A DNA stretch of 7,272 bases from Anaerolineales bacterium UBA1136 (GTDB taxonomy: Bacteria > Chloroflexota > Anaerolineae > Anaerolineales > UBA11657), in NCBI GenBank assembly GCA_002311455.1, contig DCAJ01000055.1:311-7582 (forward strand). The letters run 5' to 3'. The notes beneath the pieces are model-generated. The model searched no databases, was not told the origin of the DNA, and saw only the letters and a program-made list of their open reading frames with translations. Position numbers and translations under genes: made by a program. The stretch's first letter is position 1. Each line of letters opens with the position of its first letter. Shown here piece after piece: positions 6,545 through 7,272 of the stretch.

Positions 6545-7272
6545 TTACAACGCTCCTACAGCCCCACCATCTACCAAAATAGATCTTCCAGTAATGTAGC
6601 GAGCTACGTCTGACGCCAAGAACGCAGCTAGAGCCGCTGGTTCGTCGGGAACAGCCAAACGACCTATAGGTATCCTGCTTGCTGTTATTGCAAGTTCCTC
6701 GTCGACACTTATACCTTTCTTTTCTGCACGAGCCCCAGCTAATTGAATAGCACGATCGGTACTAGTAGGACCAGGACAAATGTTATTCACAGTAACACCG
6801 TATTCAGCAATTTCACTAGCTAATGTTTTTGCCATACCACCAACAGCCAGTCGAACACCATTTGATAGCATTAGATTCGGTACAGGTTCTGTAAGCGTTT
6901 TTGAAGTGAAATTGATAATTCTGCCCCACTTCTGCTCCTTCATGCTCGGAACGCACTCACGAATCAAGCGGACTGCACTAAGGAATACCAATTCAAAAGC
7001 AGAAATCCATTTTTCATCACTTGCGGACTCAAAAGGCCCAGGTGGAGGTCCTCCAGAGTTTGTTACCAATATACTCACAGTTCCTAAAGCATCGCTTACT
7101 GCCTTAACTAAGTCTGTTATTGATTCAGTATCACGCAAATCAACCTGAAATGCACGCACATGACTATTGCTTAAAGCATGTTCCTGGACCTGCTCCGTAG
7201 CATTTTCCAGTGCCTCTTCATTTAGGTCGCAAAGAGCCACTTTACACCCCTCCATGGCTAAACGTGTCGCAG
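6545..7272 (-). CDS. Short-chain dehydrogenase/reductase with atypical active site, partial (N-terminus outside window)
   Basis: The frame is open to the window edge. The codons before the internal ATG at 7255 read ATRLA, continuing naturally into MEGCKVALCDLN, the usual SDR path from helix 1 to strand 2, so the true start and the glycine-rich TGxxxGIG loop lie beyond 7272. Numbering from Met 7255, TNSGGPPPGPF (65-75) replaces the NNAG motif, FTSK (116-119) holds the conserved Ser118, and NICPGP (158-163) and the C-terminal LVDGGAVGAL are present. The catalytic YxxxK is not found: the aligned segment is LSNGVR (130-135), giving Ser131 and Arg135. The combination of GGPPPGPF and LSNxxR marks a recognisable SDR branch, often annotated as 3-oxoacyl-ACP reductase, whose activity is not established by that name. 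It is the first gene read here and may head the operon. Confidence 0.92.
   Translation of the reverse strand, partial: ATRLAMEGCKVALCDLNEEALENATEQVQEHALSNSHVRAFQVDLRDTESITDLVKAVSDALGTVSILVTNSGGPPPGPFESASDEKWISAFELVFLSAVRLIRECVPSMKEQKWGRIINFTSKTLTEPVPNLMLSNGVRLAVGGMAKTLASEIAEYGVTVNNICPGPTSTDRAIQLAGARAEKKGISVDEELAITASRIPIGRLAVPDEPAALAAFLASDVARYITGRSILVDGGAVGAL

Noticed and set aside
6780..7148. Plus-strand open frame of 122 codons opposite the SDR gene
   Set aside because: The minus-strand SDR motifs fully explain the sequence; the antisense translation has no family features.
7253..7255. ATG at 7255 as the SDR start
   Set aside because: The in-frame residues before it (ATRLA) match the SDR helix leading to strand 2, and the mandatory glycine-rich loop would be missing; the gene is cut by the window edge.

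Overview
The window is a compact bacterial accessory or catabolic region. All seven genes lie on the minus strand, so transcription runs from position 7272 towards 1. Good Shine-Dalgarno sequences sit before several starts, gaps are short, and two ABC genes overlap, all of which fits bacteria. By eye the base composition is in the low to mid 40s % GC. The mix of a dipeptide-type ABC transporter, SDR, MFS, ornithine cyclodeaminase-like, M24 and Gfo/Idh/MocA proteins is common in free-living heterotrophs, including marine and soil uncultured lineages. The sequence does not let me name a phylum with confidence.

Layout in transcription order: (1) a short-chain dehydrogenase whose N-terminus is cut off by the window edge (6545-7272); (2) two ATPase subunits of an oligopeptide/dipeptide-type ABC importer, DppD-like (5405-6418) and DppF-like (4393-5433), overlapping by 29 bases; (3) a 195-base spacer with two adjacent inverted repeats; (4) a 12-helix-type MFS transporter of the EntS/MFS_3 kind (2869-4197); (5) an ornithine cyclodeaminase/mu-crystallin family protein (1764-2801); (6) an M24-fold protein whose canonical metal ligands are mostly replaced (510-1679); (7) the N-terminal 162 residues of a Gfo/Idh/MocA oxidoreductase, which continues past position 1 (1-486).

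As a working model, the cluster takes up and breaks down a small amide-, peptide- or amino-acid-like compound: the ABC ATPases power uptake, the M24-fold enzyme hydrolyses a C-N bond, and the OCD-like, SDR and Gfo/Idh enzymes carry out NAD(P)-dependent steps. The M24 plus OCD pair resembles ectoine catabolism (EutD/DoeA and EutC), but no other ectoine gene is visible. The permease and solute-binding subunits of the importer are not in the window. No regulator, RNA gene, CRISPR array, insertion sequence or phage gene was seen. No stretch without a gene exceeds 195 bases.

The points most worth a second look are the rewritten active site of the M24 protein, the Tyr-Lys to Ser-Arg change in the SDR, and the substrate this enzyme set could share.
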